From Ramlibacter terrae (GTDB lineage Bacteria > Pseudomonadota > Gammaproteobacteria > Burkholderiales > Burkholderiaceae_C), in contig CP053418.1 of the NCBI GenBank assembly GCA_013127575.1, positions 2,418,001 to 2,482,000 on the forward strand: DNA of 64,000 bases, read 5' to 3'. Under the pieces are notes generated by a model. The model saw nothing but the letters and a program-made list of their open reading frames with translations. It did not search any database and was not told the DNA's origin. Positions 21,082-31,700 of the stretch are shown piece by piece. The number at the start of each line of letters is the position of its first letter. Position 1 is the stretch's first letter. The translations under genes and the position numbers were made by a program.

Positions 21082-21234
21082 GGCAGGCAGCGCGCGGCGC
21101 AGGCCCGCCGGGGCATCGGTCGGCGGCTGCGCGCGCGGCTCGCTACGCTTCGCTTTCGTAGCCGCGCTCCGCCGCTCGGGCCGCCTTTCAGGCGATGCCC
21201 CTTGATTGCGTGCCTGCGCCGCACGCTGCCTGCC
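21082..21234. repeat. Large nested inverted-repeat element in the 368-base gap
   Basis: Outer arms 21082-21104 and 21212-21234 (23 bases) pair with one mismatch. Inside them 21110-21118 (GGGGCATCG) pairs with 21193-21201 (CGATGCCCC). The centre has further complementarity (GCGCGGCT with AGCCGCGC). The whole unit folds into one long branched hairpin of about 150 bases. No credible gene was seen between 20995 and 21362. It could be a non-autonomous mobile repeat or a structured RNA. Confidence 0.65.
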
Positions 21235-21362
21235 GAGACGATGGGCGCTGCCACCTCTTCGACGCAAAGACACCAGCCCCCTTGGAGCGCATTAGCTCAT
21301 GCCCATAAGCAAGGAGCGAGATGTTCGTTGGAACACCGTCCTTCGCTGGTGAGAATGGCCCG

Positions 21363-21926
21363 ATGCAAGACATCCTCATCGTTCCCGGCTGGCGTGATTC
21401 CGGGCCCGGCCACTGGCAGAGTCTCTGGGCCGAGCGCCTGCCCCGCGCGCGCCGGGTGGTGCAGGACGACTGGGTGCATCCCAACCGCGAAGCTTGGATC
21501 GCGGCGATCACGCGCGACGTGCTGGCGGCGGCGGCGGCGGCGCCGGTGGTGATCGTGGCCCACAGCCTCGGCTGCATTGCCACCACCCACCTGCCCGAAC
21601 AAGCCGCGGCGCGCATCGGCGGTGCGCTGTTCGTGGCGCCCGCCGACCCCGAGCGGCGGGCGGCGTTGAGCGATTTCGCGCCCGTGCCCTGCGAGCGGCT
21701 GCCGTACCGCAGCATCCTGGTGGCGAGCAGCAACGATCCGTACTGCCCGCCGCGACTCGCGGCAGCCTACGCGCGGGCATGGGGCAGCGAATTCGTGCGG
21801 CTCACGGACGCCGGGCACATCAACGTGGAATCGGGTCACGGGCCGTGGCCGCTCGGGCTGGGCCTGCTGCAGTCGCTGCTGGAGCCGGCGCCGCAGCCTT
21901 CGGATGTTTCCGTTGTGAGCATCTGA
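21363..21926 (+). CDS. Alpha/beta hydrolase, RBBP9/YdeN family
   Basis: An intact 187-residue hydrolase. MQDILIVPGWRDSGPGHWQSLW is the family N-terminus. The catalytic triad is visible as the nucleophile in VIVAHSLGCIA (Ser near residue 69), the Asp in ASSNDPYC and the His in DAGHINVESGHG. These small serine hydrolases have poorly known substrates. It lies inside the organosulfur cluster, between the binding protein and the second dioxygenase, but a repeat element separates it from the former. An in-frame ATG at 21321 would add 14 residues; 21363 fits the family length. Confidence 0.88.
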   Translation: MQDILIVPGWRDSGPGHWQSLWAERLPRARRVVQDDWVHPNREAWIAAITRDVLAAAAAAPVVIVAHSLGCIATTHLPEQAAARIGGALFVAPADPERRAALSDFAPVPCERLPYRSILVASSNDPYCPPRLAAAYARAWGSEFVRLTDAGHINVESGHGPWPLGLGLLQSLLEPAPQPSDVSVVSI

Positions 21927-21940
21927 GAAATCGGTCGTTC
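21912..21940 (+). promoter_or_regulatory. Shared regulatory box upstream of the second TauD-like gene
   Basis: GTTGTGAGC, ten variable bases, then TCGGTCGTTC, matching all 19 fixed positions of the box at 19903-19931. It overlaps the last codons of the hydrolase gene and ends 32 bases before the dioxygenase ATG. Confidence 0.55.
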
Positions 21941-21972
21941 CCTCGCGCGGCGCATCGTCCTAGAGTGCCGAC

Positions 21973-22859
21973 ATGCTTGCTGAACTGTCTGCTCCCACCC
22001 GTTCTTTCTCCATCCGCCGGCTCGACGCACCCTTCGGCGCCGAAGTCATCGGGCTGGACCTCACCCGCCCGCTGTCGGACGAAGACTTCCGGCGCCTGCA
22101 CCGCGCGCACCTCGATCACCACGTGCTGGTGTTCCGCGACCAGCGCATCACGCCGGCGCAGCAAGTGGAGTTCAGCCGCCGGTTCGGTCCGCTGCAGATC
22201 CACGTGCTGCGCGACTTCCAGCTGGCCGGCCATCCGGAGGTGCTGGTCGTCTCCAACATCAAGGAAAACGGCAAGCCGATCGGCACGGGCGACGCCGGCC
22301 ACTACTGGCATTCGGACCTCTCGTACAAGGACAAGCCCAGCCGGGGTCGATGCTGCTTGCGCAGGAGCTGCCGGCCGAGGGCGGCGACACGCTGTTCGCG
22401 GACCAGCACCAGGCGTACGAAGCGCTGCCGGCCGCCTTGCGCAACGAGATCGACACGCGCTTCGCCGAGCACAGCTATCTGGCCAAGTACGAGGAACTGC
22501 GCGCGCGCAGCCCGTGGCGGCCGAAGCTCACCGCGGCGCAGATCGCCGAGGTGAAGCCGGCGGAACACCCGGTGGTGCGTACCCATCCGGAGACTGGGCG
22601 CAAGGCGCTGTTCGTCAGCGAGCATTTCACCACCCGCATCATCGGACTGCCCGAGGACGAGAGCCGCGTGCTGCTGGCCGAACTGTTCGCGCACAGCACC
22701 CAGCCCGCGTTCCAGCTGCGCCATCGCTGGCAGCCGCACGACATGGTGTTCTGGGACAACCGCTCCGTGCTGCACCCGGCGGCCGGCACGCCCGACCACC
22801 TGCGCCGCAAGCTCCATCGCACCACCATCGAAGGCGACGCGCCCTTCCTCACCGCATGA
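21973..22859 (+). CDS. TauD/TfdA-family alpha-ketoglutarate dioxygenase (copy 2); one frameshift
   Basis: A second Fe(II)/2-oxoglutarate dioxygenase, clearly different from copy 1. It starts SIRRLDAPFGAEVIGLDLTRPL and has the HxD motif in GHYWHSDLSY near residue 115, the distal His in NRSVLHPAAGTP and the Arg-containing strand LHRTTIEGDAP. The break near 22340 is a lost T in CCTGG (restoring PSLGSMLLAQELP). About 296 residues. The stop overlaps the ATPase start as ATGA, so dioxygenase and transporter are coupled, as in tau operons. Confidence 0.88.
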
Positions 22860-23672
22860 ATGCCGCCACCGTCCATGCGCTGCGCGAGCCGCAGCCCTTG
22901 CTGCAGGTCGACGGCGTGAGCCTGCGCTATCGCACGCAGGCATCGGTGGTGCAGGCCACCCACGACGTCAGCTTCGACGTGTTCGAAGGCGACCGCTTCG
23001 TGTTGCTCGGCCCCTCGGGCTGCGGCAAGTCGAGCCTGCTCAAGGCGGTGGCGGGCTTCCTGCCGGCGGCGGCAGGCGAGATCCGCCTCGACGGCCGCGG
23101 CGTGCGCGAGCCCGGGCCCGACCGCATCGTGGTGTTCCGGGAGTTCGACCAGCTGCCGCCCGGAAGACGGTGCGGCAGAACGTCATGTTCCCCTTGCTCG
23201 CATCGCGCCGCCTGCCGCGCGCGGAGGCCGAGGCGCGGGCGCAGGACTGCCTGGAGAAGGTGGGGCTGGCGCGCTTCGCCGACGCCTATCCGCACACGCT
23301 GTCGGGAGGCATGAAGCAGCGCGTGGCAATCGCCCGCGCGCTCGCGATGCAGCCGCGCGTGCTGCTGATGGACGAGCCGTTCGCGGCCCTCGATGCGCTG
23401 ACCCGTCGCAAGATGCAGGAAGAGCTGCTGGCCTTGTGGGAGGAGGTGCGCTTCACGCTCCTGTTCGTCACCCACTCGATCGAAGAGGCGCTGGTGGTCG
23501 GCAACCGCGTCGCGCTGCTGTCGCCTCACCCCGGCCGCATGCGCGCCGAGATCAACTGCCACCAGTACGGCTTGCACAGCGGGGGCGCCGCTTTCCGGCG
23601 ACCGCGCAACGCATCCACGGCCTGCTGTTCGACGAGGCGCCCGCGCCCGAGCCGCAACGCCTCATCGCCTGA
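22856..23672 (+). CDS. Sulfonate/taurine-type ABC transporter ATP-binding protein; frameshifted
   Basis: SsuB/TauB-like ATPase of about 272 residues. Walker A is LLGPSGCGKSSLL near residue 45, the signature LSGGMKQRVAIARALA, and Walker B VLLMDEPFAALDALTR. VFREFDQL corresponds to the family VFQ-x-x-x-L motif. Breaks near 23161 (restoring LPPWKTVRQN) and 23598 (restoring AFQATAQRIH) are base losses in CCWGG. It overlaps the dioxygenase stop and precedes the permease by five bases. Confidence 0.9.
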
Positions 23673-23677
23673 GCACC

Positions 23678-24550
23678 ATGGCTGCTGCATTGAATCCACC
23701 GATTCGCCCCGAGTACGAGATCGCCTTGCCGCCGCTGGGCAACGTCCTGCCGGAGCAGCCGTTGCCGCTCGCCGCGCGCATCTGGCAGAAGGCTACCGTT
23801 CGCAAGGCGCTGATCCTGCTGGTGCTGGCAGTGGCATGGGAGGCGATCGCGCGCTGGCAGGACAACGACCTGTTGCTGCCCACCTTCCTGCAGACCGCGC
23901 GGGCCCTGTTCGAAGGCCTCGCCAGCGGCGAACTGGTGCAGAAGACGCTGATCTCGCTGTCGGTGCTGCTCAAGGGCTACCTGCTGGGGATTGCCTGCGC
24001 CTTCGGCCTGACCACGCTCGCCGTCTCCACGCAGCTCGGTCGCGACCTGTTGTCGACGCTGACCTCGATGTTCAATCCGCTGCCGGCCATCGCGCTGCTG
24101 CCGCTGGCCCTGCTGTGGTTCGGGCTGGGGCAGGGCAGCCTCGTCTTCGTGCTGGTGCACTCGGTGCTGTGGCCGCTGGCGCTCAACACCTACGCGGGCT
24201 TCGGGGCGTGCCGGAAACGCTGCGCATGGCCGGCCGCAACTATGGCCTGCGCGGCTTGCCCTACGTGCTGCAGATCCCTGGTCCCGGCGGCGTTGCCCGC
24301 GATCCTGTCCGGGCTGAAGATCGGCTGGGCTTTCGCGTGGCGCACGCTGATCGCGGCGGAACTGGTGTTCGGCGCTTCGTCCGGCAAGGGCGGGCTGGGC
24401 TGGTACATCTTCCAGAACCGCAACGAGCTCTACACCGACCGCGTGTTCGCCGGCCTCGCGCTGGTGATCATCATCGGCCTGCTGGTGGAAAGCCTCGGCT
24501 TCGCCACGCTCGAGCGGCTGACGGTCCGGCGCTGGGGCGTGCAACGCTGA
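23678..24550 (+). CDS. Sulfonate/taurine-type ABC transporter permease; two compensating indels
   Basis: SsuC/TauC-like membrane subunit of about 290 residues. Hydrophobic helices include ALILLVLAVAWEAIARW, LLKGYLLGIACAFGLTTLAV and AIALLPLALLWFGLGQGSLVFVLV. The conserved EAA-like region is displaced in frame between about 24205 and 24280, where the true reading is VPETLRMAGRNYGLRGLPYVLQI. The second indel is an extra C at a CCTGG site. After it comes LVPAALPAILSGLKIGWAFAWR, the family coupling segment. Confidence 0.88.
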   Translation: MAAALNPPIRPEYEIALPPLGNVLPEQPLPLAARIWQKATVRKALILLVLAVAWEAIARWQDNDLLLPTFLQTARALFEGLASGELVQKTLISLSVLLKGYLLGIACAFGLTTLAVSTQLGRDLLSTLTSMFNPLPAIALLPLALLWFGLGQGSLVFVLVHSVLWPLALNTYAGFGACRKRCAWPAATMACAACPTCCRSLVPAALPAILSGLKIGWAFAWRTLIAAELVFGASSGKGGLGWYIFQNRNELYTDRVFAGLALVIIIGLLVESLGFATLERLTVRRWGVQR

Positions 24551-24607
24551 GCCCCACGAAACCCGGTGCGGCGCGCAGAATGGCCGCATCGTCTTCGAGG
24601 AGTAGCC

Positions 24608-25180
24608 ATGAGCGACATCCGCATTGCCGTGCTGGTCGGCAGCTTGCGCAACGATTCCTTCAACGGCCAGCTCGCGCGCGCAATGGCCAAGCTGGCGCCG
24701 GACGGGCTGGTGCTGGAGCAGGTGCGCTTCGACGACCTGCCGCACTACAACCAGGACGACGACGGCAGGCCGACCGAACCGGTGCGCCGCTTCAAGACGC
24801 AGCTGGCCGCGGCGCAGGGCGTGGTGTTCGTGACGCCCGAGTACAACCGCTCCATCCCCGGCGTTCTCAAGAACGCGATCGACCACGGATCGCGGCCGTA
24901 TGGCCAGAGTGTCTGGGCCGGCAAGCCGGCCGGCGTGCTGGGCATTTCGGTCGGCGCGATGGGCACCTCGATGGCGCAGCAGCACCTGCGCAACATCCTC
25001 GCCTACCTCGACATGCCGACGCTCGGGCAGCCGGAGGTCTACCTCCAGCAGAAGCACGGCTTCTTCACGGACGCCGGCGACATCGCCGCCGACGACACGA
25101 AGCAGTTCCTGCAGAAGTGGCTGGAGACGTATGCCGCCCGGGTGCGCGAGCACAACGACCGCACGATCGTGAAGACCTAG
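24608..25180 (+). CDS. NADPH-dependent FMN reductase
   Basis: An intact 190-residue flavoprotein of the FMN_red family. IAVLVGSLRNDSFNGQLARAM near residue 5 is the FMN phosphate loop, VVFVTPEYNRSIPGVLKNAIDHGSRP the flavin-binding core, and GISVGAMGTSMAQQHLRNIL the C-terminal half. Members act as quinone, chromate or azo reductases or supply FMNH2. It follows the permease by 57 bases on the same strand, so it may be the last gene of the organosulfur operon. No two-component monooxygenase (SsuD) is seen nearby. Confidence 0.9.
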   Translation: MSDIRIAVLVGSLRNDSFNGQLARAMAKLAPDGLVLEQVRFDDLPHYNQDDDGRPTEPVRRFKTQLAAAQGVVFVTPEYNRSIPGVLKNAIDHGSRPYGQSVWAGKPAGVLGISVGAMGTSMAQQHLRNILAYLDMPTLGQPEVYLQQKHGFFTDAGDIAADDTKQFLQKWLETYAARVREHNDRTIVKT

Positions 25181-25191
25181 TCGCCGAAGCG

Positions 25192-25831
25192 TCAGGCGGC
25201 GACCGCTGCCCGCCGCTCGTTCGCCGCTTCCGCCGTCTGCACGCGCACCGCGGCATCGGCTTCGGCCGGGGCCTTCGCCTTGGCGGCGTCACCCATCGCC
25301 ACGCCTTCGGCGCGCACGATGCGCAGGTCGGTCACGCCGAAGAAGCCGAAGACGGTCTTCAGGTAGCTTTCCGGTGGTCGGCCGGCGAGGCGTCGCCATA
25401 CGAACCGCCGCGCGACGACACGACGATCACCGTCTTGTCGCCGGCCGGCCCTCGGGACCGGTGGCCGTGTAGCGGAACGTGCGGCCCGCTTGCGCGATGC
25501 GGTCGATCCAGGCCTTCAGCTGGGTCGGGACGCTGAAGTTGTACATCGGCGCGCCCACCACCACCACGTCGGCGGCCGGGAACTGGCTCACCAGGCGTTC
25601 GGAGACGGCGTTCTCCTGCCGCTGCGCTTCGGTCAGCCCGGGCGTGCCCGGGGCCAGCCGGAAGCCGAGCGAATCCGCGTTCAGGTGCGTCGGCGCGTCC
25701 ACGGCGAGGTCGAGGTAGTCGACCGTGGTGCCCGGATGCGCGGCCAGCCATTCGGCGACGGTACGGCGGGTCAGTTCGCGCGAAACGGAGTTGGCGGCGA
25801 GCGGGCTGGAATCGATGTGCAGCAGTTTCAT
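25192..25831 (-). CDS. azoR: FMN-dependent NADH azoreductase; frameshifted
   Basis: A flavodoxin-fold enzyme reducing quinones and azo compounds. [25 protein letters not shown] is the family start, followed by [33 protein letters not shown] and [15 protein letters not shown]. The C-terminal piece restores [27 protein letters not shown]. Breaks near 25447 and 25372 are a lost T and a lost A in CCWGG. About 213 residues. It is divergent from a LysR gene, an arrangement common for azoR-type genes under LysR control. Confidence 0.9.
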
Positions 25832-25924
25832 GGTTCTCTCCTGTGAGAACTGATTGTGCGGATGGATCGATTCCTTGATAAGCCGGCAAATACGGGTTAG
25901 ATTGTTCCATCCATAGGACGATCC

Positions 25925-26839
25925 ATGCAGGACCTGAACGATCTGCTGTACTTTGCCGAGGTGGTCGACAGCGGCAGCTTCGCGGCCGCGGGGCGCCAGC
26001 TCGGCATCCCCAAATCGCGCCTGTCGCGCCGCGTGGCCGACCTCGAGGCGCGGCTCGGCGTGCGGCTGCTGCAGCGGACCACGCGCAAGCTCTCGCTGAC
26101 GCAGGCCGGCGAGACCTACCACCGCCACTGCGTCGCCATGCGCGAGCAGGCGGAGGCCGCCGACGAGGCGGTGGCGCTGGTGCAGACCGAGCCGCGCGGC
26201 ATCGTGCGCATCACCTGCCCGGTCACCCCGGCGCAGAGCACCGTCGGCCCCTTGCTGCCGCGCTTCACGGCCGCGCATCCGCAGGTGCGCGTGGACATGC
26301 AGGTCACCAACCGCGTGGTGGACCTCGTGCAGGAGGGCGTGGACGTCGCGCTGCGCGTGCGCGCCAGCACGGAGGACAGCGGCAGCCTGGTGGTCAAGCA
26401 GCTCGGGCCGACGCTGGGCGTGCTGGTGGCCAGCCCGCAGCTGCTGCAGCGCTTCGGCCAGCCCGCGTCCGTCGACGACCTGAAGCATTTGCCGACCGTG
26501 GCCATGTCGGCGACCGACGGCCGCGCGAACTGGCGCTTGCAGGGCCCGAATGGCGCATCCTTCGAGCTGCAGCACCAGCCGCTGTGCGTCGCCGACGACC
26601 TGCTGACGCTGAAGTTCGCGGTGCTGCAGGGCACCGGCATGTGCGTGCTGCCCGACTACATGTGCCGCGACGAGGTGCAGCGCGGCGAGCTGGTGCAGGT
26701 GCTGCCGGGGTGGGCACCGCCCGCGGCGCTGGTGCTGGCGGTGTTTCCCACCCGGCGGGGCATGGTGCCCGCCGTTCGCCGCTTCCTCGATTTTCTCGGC
26801 GCCAGCATGGTCGGCGAGCGGATCGTCCCGGCTTCCTGA
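25925..26839 (+). CDS. LysR-family transcriptional regulator
   Basis: An intact 304-residue regulator. The N-terminal winged helix-turn-helix is [42 protein letters not shown]. The effector domain begins near residue 90 with [11 protein letters not shown] and includes [21 protein letters not shown]. It is divergent from azoR with a 93-base gap containing imperfect dyads (GATTGTTCC, GGACGATCC), so azoR is its likely target. The subgroup resembles LysR proteins that control quinone or azo reductases. The effector is unknown. Confidence 0.92.
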   Translation: MQDLNDLLYFAEVVDSGSFAAAGRQLGIPKSRLSRRVADLEARLGVRLLQRTTRKLSLTQAGETYHRHCVAMREQAEAADEAVALVQTEPRGIVRITCPVTPAQSTVGPLLPRFTAAHPQVRVDMQVTNRVVDLVQEGVDVALRVRASTEDSGSLVVKQLGPTLGVLVASPQLLQRFGQPASVDDLKHLPTVAMSATDGRANWRLQGPNGASFELQHQPLCVADDLLTLKFAVLQGTGMCVLPDYMCRDEVQRGELVQVLPGWAPPAALVLAVFPTRRGMVPAVRRFLDFLGASMVGERIVPAS

Positions 26840-26852
26840 ACCAGAGCGTGCC

Positions 26853-27325
26853 ATGAAGAAGATGTTCGTCTGGCTGGTGGCGAGCCACCTCGCCGTGTTC
26901 ACCATGGGCTTCGCGCTTGGCATCTACGTGTTGCCGCTGTTGGTGGCGCCGCCCGCGCCCGAGGCGGCGCAGGTGCAGGCCGCGGCACGGGACGCGAAGT
27001 TCCGCGGCACCTTCCGCCGCGACCTCAAGGGCAGCGACGCGCTGCACTGGGGCGAAGGCGAGGTCACGCTGTCGCCGGCGGCCGTGGCCTTGCACGGGAG
27101 GCTCGCGCCGGGCCCGGCGTACCGGCTCTACCGGTGACGGGCTTCGTGGAAACGAATGAGGCGTTCCAGCAGGCGCGCTCCGGCGCGCTGCCGCTGGGAG
27201 AGATCCGCACCTTCGAGAACTTCATCGTGCCGGTGCCGCCCGGCACGCCGCTGGAGGACTACGACACGGTCGTCGTGTGGTGCGAAGCCTTCTCGCAGTT
27301 CATCACCGCAGCGAAGTATCGATGA
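26853..27325 (+). CDS. DM13-domain protein with N-terminal membrane anchor; one frameshift
   Basis: About 157 residues. Residues 1-33 form a transmembrane or signal anchor ([26 protein letters not shown]). The rest is a DM13 domain: [55 protein letters not shown] and [18 protein letters not shown], with the single conserved cysteine. DM13 domains have been proposed to take part in redox or electron transfer outside the cytoplasm. The break near 27132 is a CCAGGTG read as CCGGTG. It follows the LysR gene by 13 bases and its 3' end overlaps convergent glgA by 23 bases. Confidence 0.8.
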
Positions 27326-28783
27326 GGCCGGCGTCGGCGCGCGCGCGCCGGTACACCTCGACGTAGCGCGCCGCGCTTTCGTCCCAGCTGAACTGGCGGG
27401 CCATGCCGTTGGCCACGGATGCGGCGCCAGCGCTTGGTTTCCTTCCACGCCTTGAGCGCGCGCGAAAGCGCATCGCGCAGGCCGGCCGCGTCGCAGCTTG
27501 CCATGACGAAGCCCGTCCCGTGGTCCGGGTAGGCATCGCTGTCCATCACCGAGTCGAGCAGCCCGCCGACGGGCGCGACGATCGGCGGCGTGCCATAGGC
27601 CTGGCTGTACATCTGGTTGAGGCCGCAGGGCTCGAAGCGCGAAGGCATCAGGAACGTGTCGGCGCCCGCCTCGATCAGGTGCGCCAGCGATTCGTCGAAA
27701 CCGGTGGTGACGGCCACCTGCAGCGGATGCCGGTCCGACGCGTCGCGCAGCGCCTGCTGCAGGGTGGGGTCGCCCGGCCCAGCACGATCAGCTGCGAGCC
27801 GCTCGCGATGATGGCGGGGAGCGCCTCCAGCACCAGGTCGATGCCCTTCTGCGAAGTGAGCCGGCTGATCACCGCCAGCAGCATCGCGCCGGCTTCCGTG
27901 GGCAGGCCGCAGCGCTGCTGCAGCGCCTGCTTGCACAGGCGCTTGCCCTTCAGGTCGCTGCGGCTGAAGCGGTGCGGCAGCAGCGCGTCGTGGGCCGGGT
28001 CCCGGTGCGCGTGTCGATGCCGTTCAGGATGCCGTGGAGCCGCGACGCGCGTTCCTGCAGCACGCCGTGCATGCCGACGCCGTGCGCCTCGGTCCGGATC
28101 TCGTCGGCGTAGGTCGGGCTCACCGTGGTGATCGCATCCGCGAACTGCAGGCCCGCCTTCAGCATCGAGAGCTGGCCCCAGAACTCCACGCCTTCCATCC
28201 CGCGCCAGTGCATCGGCACGCCGAGCAGGTCGCACGTCTCCATGGGGAACGTGCCCTGGTAGGCCAGGTTGTGGATGGTCATCACCGACGCGGCGGTCGG
28301 CTCGTGCGGCGCGATCAGGCGCGACTGCGCGAGATACAGCGCCGCGAGTCCGCACGGCCAGTCGTTGGCGTGCACCACGTCCGCCATCCAGCCTGTCAGC
28401 GGCGAGTGCACCGTGCCGATCTGCGCGGCGACGCGCGCCAGCATGCCGAAGCGCACTGCGTTGTCGTGGTAGTCGTTGCCGCCCGCATCGACATACGGCC
28501 CGCCATTGCGCTGGTACAGCGCGGGGCAGGTGAGCAGCAGCAGGGTGACGCCGTTCTCGGTCTTCACCGGCACGAGCTGCGCGGCCGGCCGGGGGCCGTA
28601 AGCGGGCAGTTCGACGCCGTCGCCGATCTCGCCGCTGACCTTCATGCCGCGGTAGGCGGGCATCAGCAGGCGGACGTCGTGGCCCGGGGCGGCGAGCGTC
28701 GCCGGCAGCGCCGCGCTGACGTCGCCGAGCCCGCCGGTCTTGACGTAGGGCGCGCATTCGGGCGTGGCAAACAGGATGTTCAT
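27303..28783 (-). CDS. glgA: Glycogen synthase (ADP-glucose type); frameshifted
   Basis: Extends alpha-1,4-glucan chains from ADP-glucose. The N-terminus [26 protein letters not shown] holds the KTGGLGDV sugar-nucleotide motif. VVHANDWPCGLAALYL, TIHNLAYQGTFP, VISRLTSQKGIDLVLEAL and FLMPSRFEPCGLNQMYSQAYGTPPIV (GT-B active-site segment) follow. Breaks near 28000 and 27778 are base losses in CCTGG and CCAGG; one near 27430 is unresolved. About 493 residues. It is the last gene of the operon, and its start overlaps the stop of malQ::treY as ATGA. Confidence 0.92.
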
Positions 28784-31700
28784 GCGGGTTCCTCGGCCAC
28801 CGGGATGGCGAAGGGGAGGCCGCCGGCGCCGGCGAACACGGCCTGCAGGTCCAGCGATTCCTCGGTGTCGATGGCGACGGTCTCGCCCGTGAGCCAGTTG
28901 CGCCAGTGGCGCAAGCGCCGCAGCGTGCCGCTGTCGGAGCCGCAGCGCACGTGCGTGTCCTGCCACAGCTGCGGCGACCAGGCCGCGTCGTCGCCGTCGC
29001 ACAGCGTCGAGGTCAGGCGCGCGGTCACCACCAGCACCGCCTCGCGCTCGTGCACGCGGGCGAAGGCCAGCGCGTGTTCCTCGGCGGCGCCTTCCACCGG
29101 CAGCGGCAGGTAGCCCGCGGCGCGGAACAGCGCGTGCTTCTCGCGGCGCAGTTGCAGCAGCCGCCGGGTGACCAGCTGCTTGATGCGGCCATCGGCCGCC
29201 TGCGCGTTCAGTTCCTCCCAATGCGGAGGCTGGGGCCAGCCGTCTGGTAGAGCGAACGCACCTGTTCCAGCTGGTGGCCAGCGCGCCGTAATCCACCGGC
29301 CGCCGGTTGTCCGGGTCGACCAGGCTGAAGTTCCACTGCTCGCAGCCCTGGTAGACGTCGGGCACGCCCGGTGTCGTGAACTTCAGCACCACCTGCGCCA
29401 GGCTGTTGCGGAAGCCGAAGGGCGCGATGCGCGCGGTGAACTTCTGCAGTTCGTCCGCGAACGGGCTCGGCTGGCCGGAGCGCAGCACGCCGTCGACGTA
29501 CTTTTCCAGCGCTTCCTCGTAGCCGTTGTCCGGGCAGACCCAGCTCGTGTTCAGCTTGGCTTCGCGCACCGCCTTGCGCATGTAGGCCTGCACGCGCTGG
29601 CGCAGGTCTTCGCGTTCGGCCTCGTCCGGCGGCGTCGCCGGCCACAGGCCGACCAGCGTCTGGAACAGCAGCCAGATGTCGTTGGTGGCGGGCCATGTGG
29701 CCTTGGGCGTGCGCGTGAGGTACAGCTGCGCCCAGCCGCTCAGGCGCAGCAGGCAGTCCTCCCATTCGGCCGGCATCTCCGAGAGCACGTTGATGCGCGC
29801 GCGCAGGTCTTCGGAACGCTTGGTGTCGTGCGTCGAGGTGCCCAGCAGGCAGTGCGGACGATGCCGTTGCCGCGTCGCATTGGCTGCGTGGAATGCCGCC
29901 ACCGACAGCCCGAAGCTGCGCGGGTCGCCGCCGACCTCGTTGAGCGAGAGCAGCGGGATGTAGCGGTAGAACGCGGTGTCTTCCATCGACTTGGCCATCA
30001 CCGGCGCCGTGAACTGCTGCCAGCGCGCCAGGAAGCGCTCGCGCGTGTCCTGCGGCATGTGCTCCGCCTCGCCTTCGCCCAGCAGCACCTCGCGCAGGTG
30101 GTCCAGCACCGTGGCCTCGGAGCCGCCGAGCCGGCGCTGCGCCGCGGCGATCGCCCAGTCGATGTGGCGGCGGTCCATCGCGCTCGCGGGCTCATTGGCG
30201 CGCAGGTAGGTGCGGTAGACCGGGAAGGCCGCAGCCACTTCGGCCAGCGCGACCCGCAACCGGTTGCGCGTGAAGTCGCAGCGGCGCCGGTTGCCGCGCG
30301 TCAGGCTGTAGAGGGTGTGCGCCAGCCAGTTCAGCTCCGAGTACAGCGACGTCTCGATGATCAGCTTCTTGCACTGCCAGAGCAGTTCGTCGAAATCGGT
30401 CGGCTCGTCGGTGAAGGCGTGGTACGCGGCCAGCAGCGGGTTCTCGTTGCGCGTGTCGACGAACAGGCCGTTGACCAGCGTGCCGAAGCGGTAGCCGGTG
30501 TCGCCGTGCACCGGCCACGCCTCGGGCAGGGGCTCGTGCTCGGCACGGATCTTCTCCACCAGCAAGTACAGCGCGCGCGCCGGGTGCCCCCGACCTCGGC
30601 CTGCGCGGCGTAGCGCGCCTGCAGCTGCTCGAAGTAGGCCTGCGGATCGCTCAGGCCGTCCGGGTGGTCGATGCGCAAGCCGGTCAGCAGGCCGTCCTGC
30701 AGCCACGACAGGACCTTGCGGTGGGTGGCGTCGAACACCTGGGGGGGCGCTCCATCCGCAACGCCGCGAGGGTGTTGACGTCGAAGAAGCGCCGGTAGTT
30801 GACGTCGTCGCTGGCCACGTGCCAGTCGGCCAGCCGGTAGGCCTGCGCCGAGATCAGGGCGTCGAGGTCGTCGAAGCTGCCGGGCTCGCCCGCCGGCCGT
30901 TGAGGCGCTGCACGCAGGCCGCGATCCAGCGGGACAGCCATTCGTGGCGCGCCGCCAGCCGGGCCAGCTGGCGCTTGTAGACGCCGCTGTCGCGCACCCG
31001 CGCGCGGCGCGTGTCCACGTCGGGCTCGTCGCGGTCCGGCAGGCGCGCGAACGCATCGAGCAGGGCGGACACCACGGCGTGGCTGTCGCCCTCGCTGTCG
31101 TCGCGCGCGGGCGGGGCCGGCAGGGCCGACAGGATCGATGGATAGCTGGCAGGGTCGATCGGGAAGCGGTGGTCCCAGTAGCGCAGGCCGAACTCGCCGC
31201 TCTCGCCGTCGAAATGCAGCTGGATCTCGCCGGCTTCCAGCACCTTGCCGTAGTGGTCGCCGAGCACCGGCAGCAACAGGCGCCCGGTCATCTCGGGCTG
31301 CGCCGGCTTCCATTCGATGTCGAAGGTTTCGGCATGCGCGGACGCGCGGCCATGCTCCAGCACGTCGAGCCACCAGGCGTTGTCGGCCTCCAGCACGCCC
31401 ATGTGGTTGGGCACGATGTCGAGGATCTGCCCCATGCCGTTGCGCCGCAGGGTGCGGCACAGGCGCGCGTGCGCTTCCTCGTCGCCCACCTCGGGATTGA
31501 GCTGGCTGTGGTCGACGATGTCGTAGCCGTGCGTGCTGCCCGGTCGCGCCCGCAGGTACGGCGAGCTGTACAGGTGGCTGATGCCGAGCGCGCGCAGGTA
31601 GGGCACGGCCTGCGTCACCTGCTCGAAGGTGCAGCCCTTGTGGAACTGGATGCGGTAGGTGCCGCACGGGATGCTGGCCGTCTCCGGGCCGGGCAGTTCC

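Noticed and set aside
24608..25180. SsuE, partner of a two-component alkanesulfonate monooxygenase.
   Set aside because: No SsuD-like luciferase-fold monooxygenase is present; the protein looks like the general FMN_red quinone or chromate reductase group, so the gene symbol was left empty.
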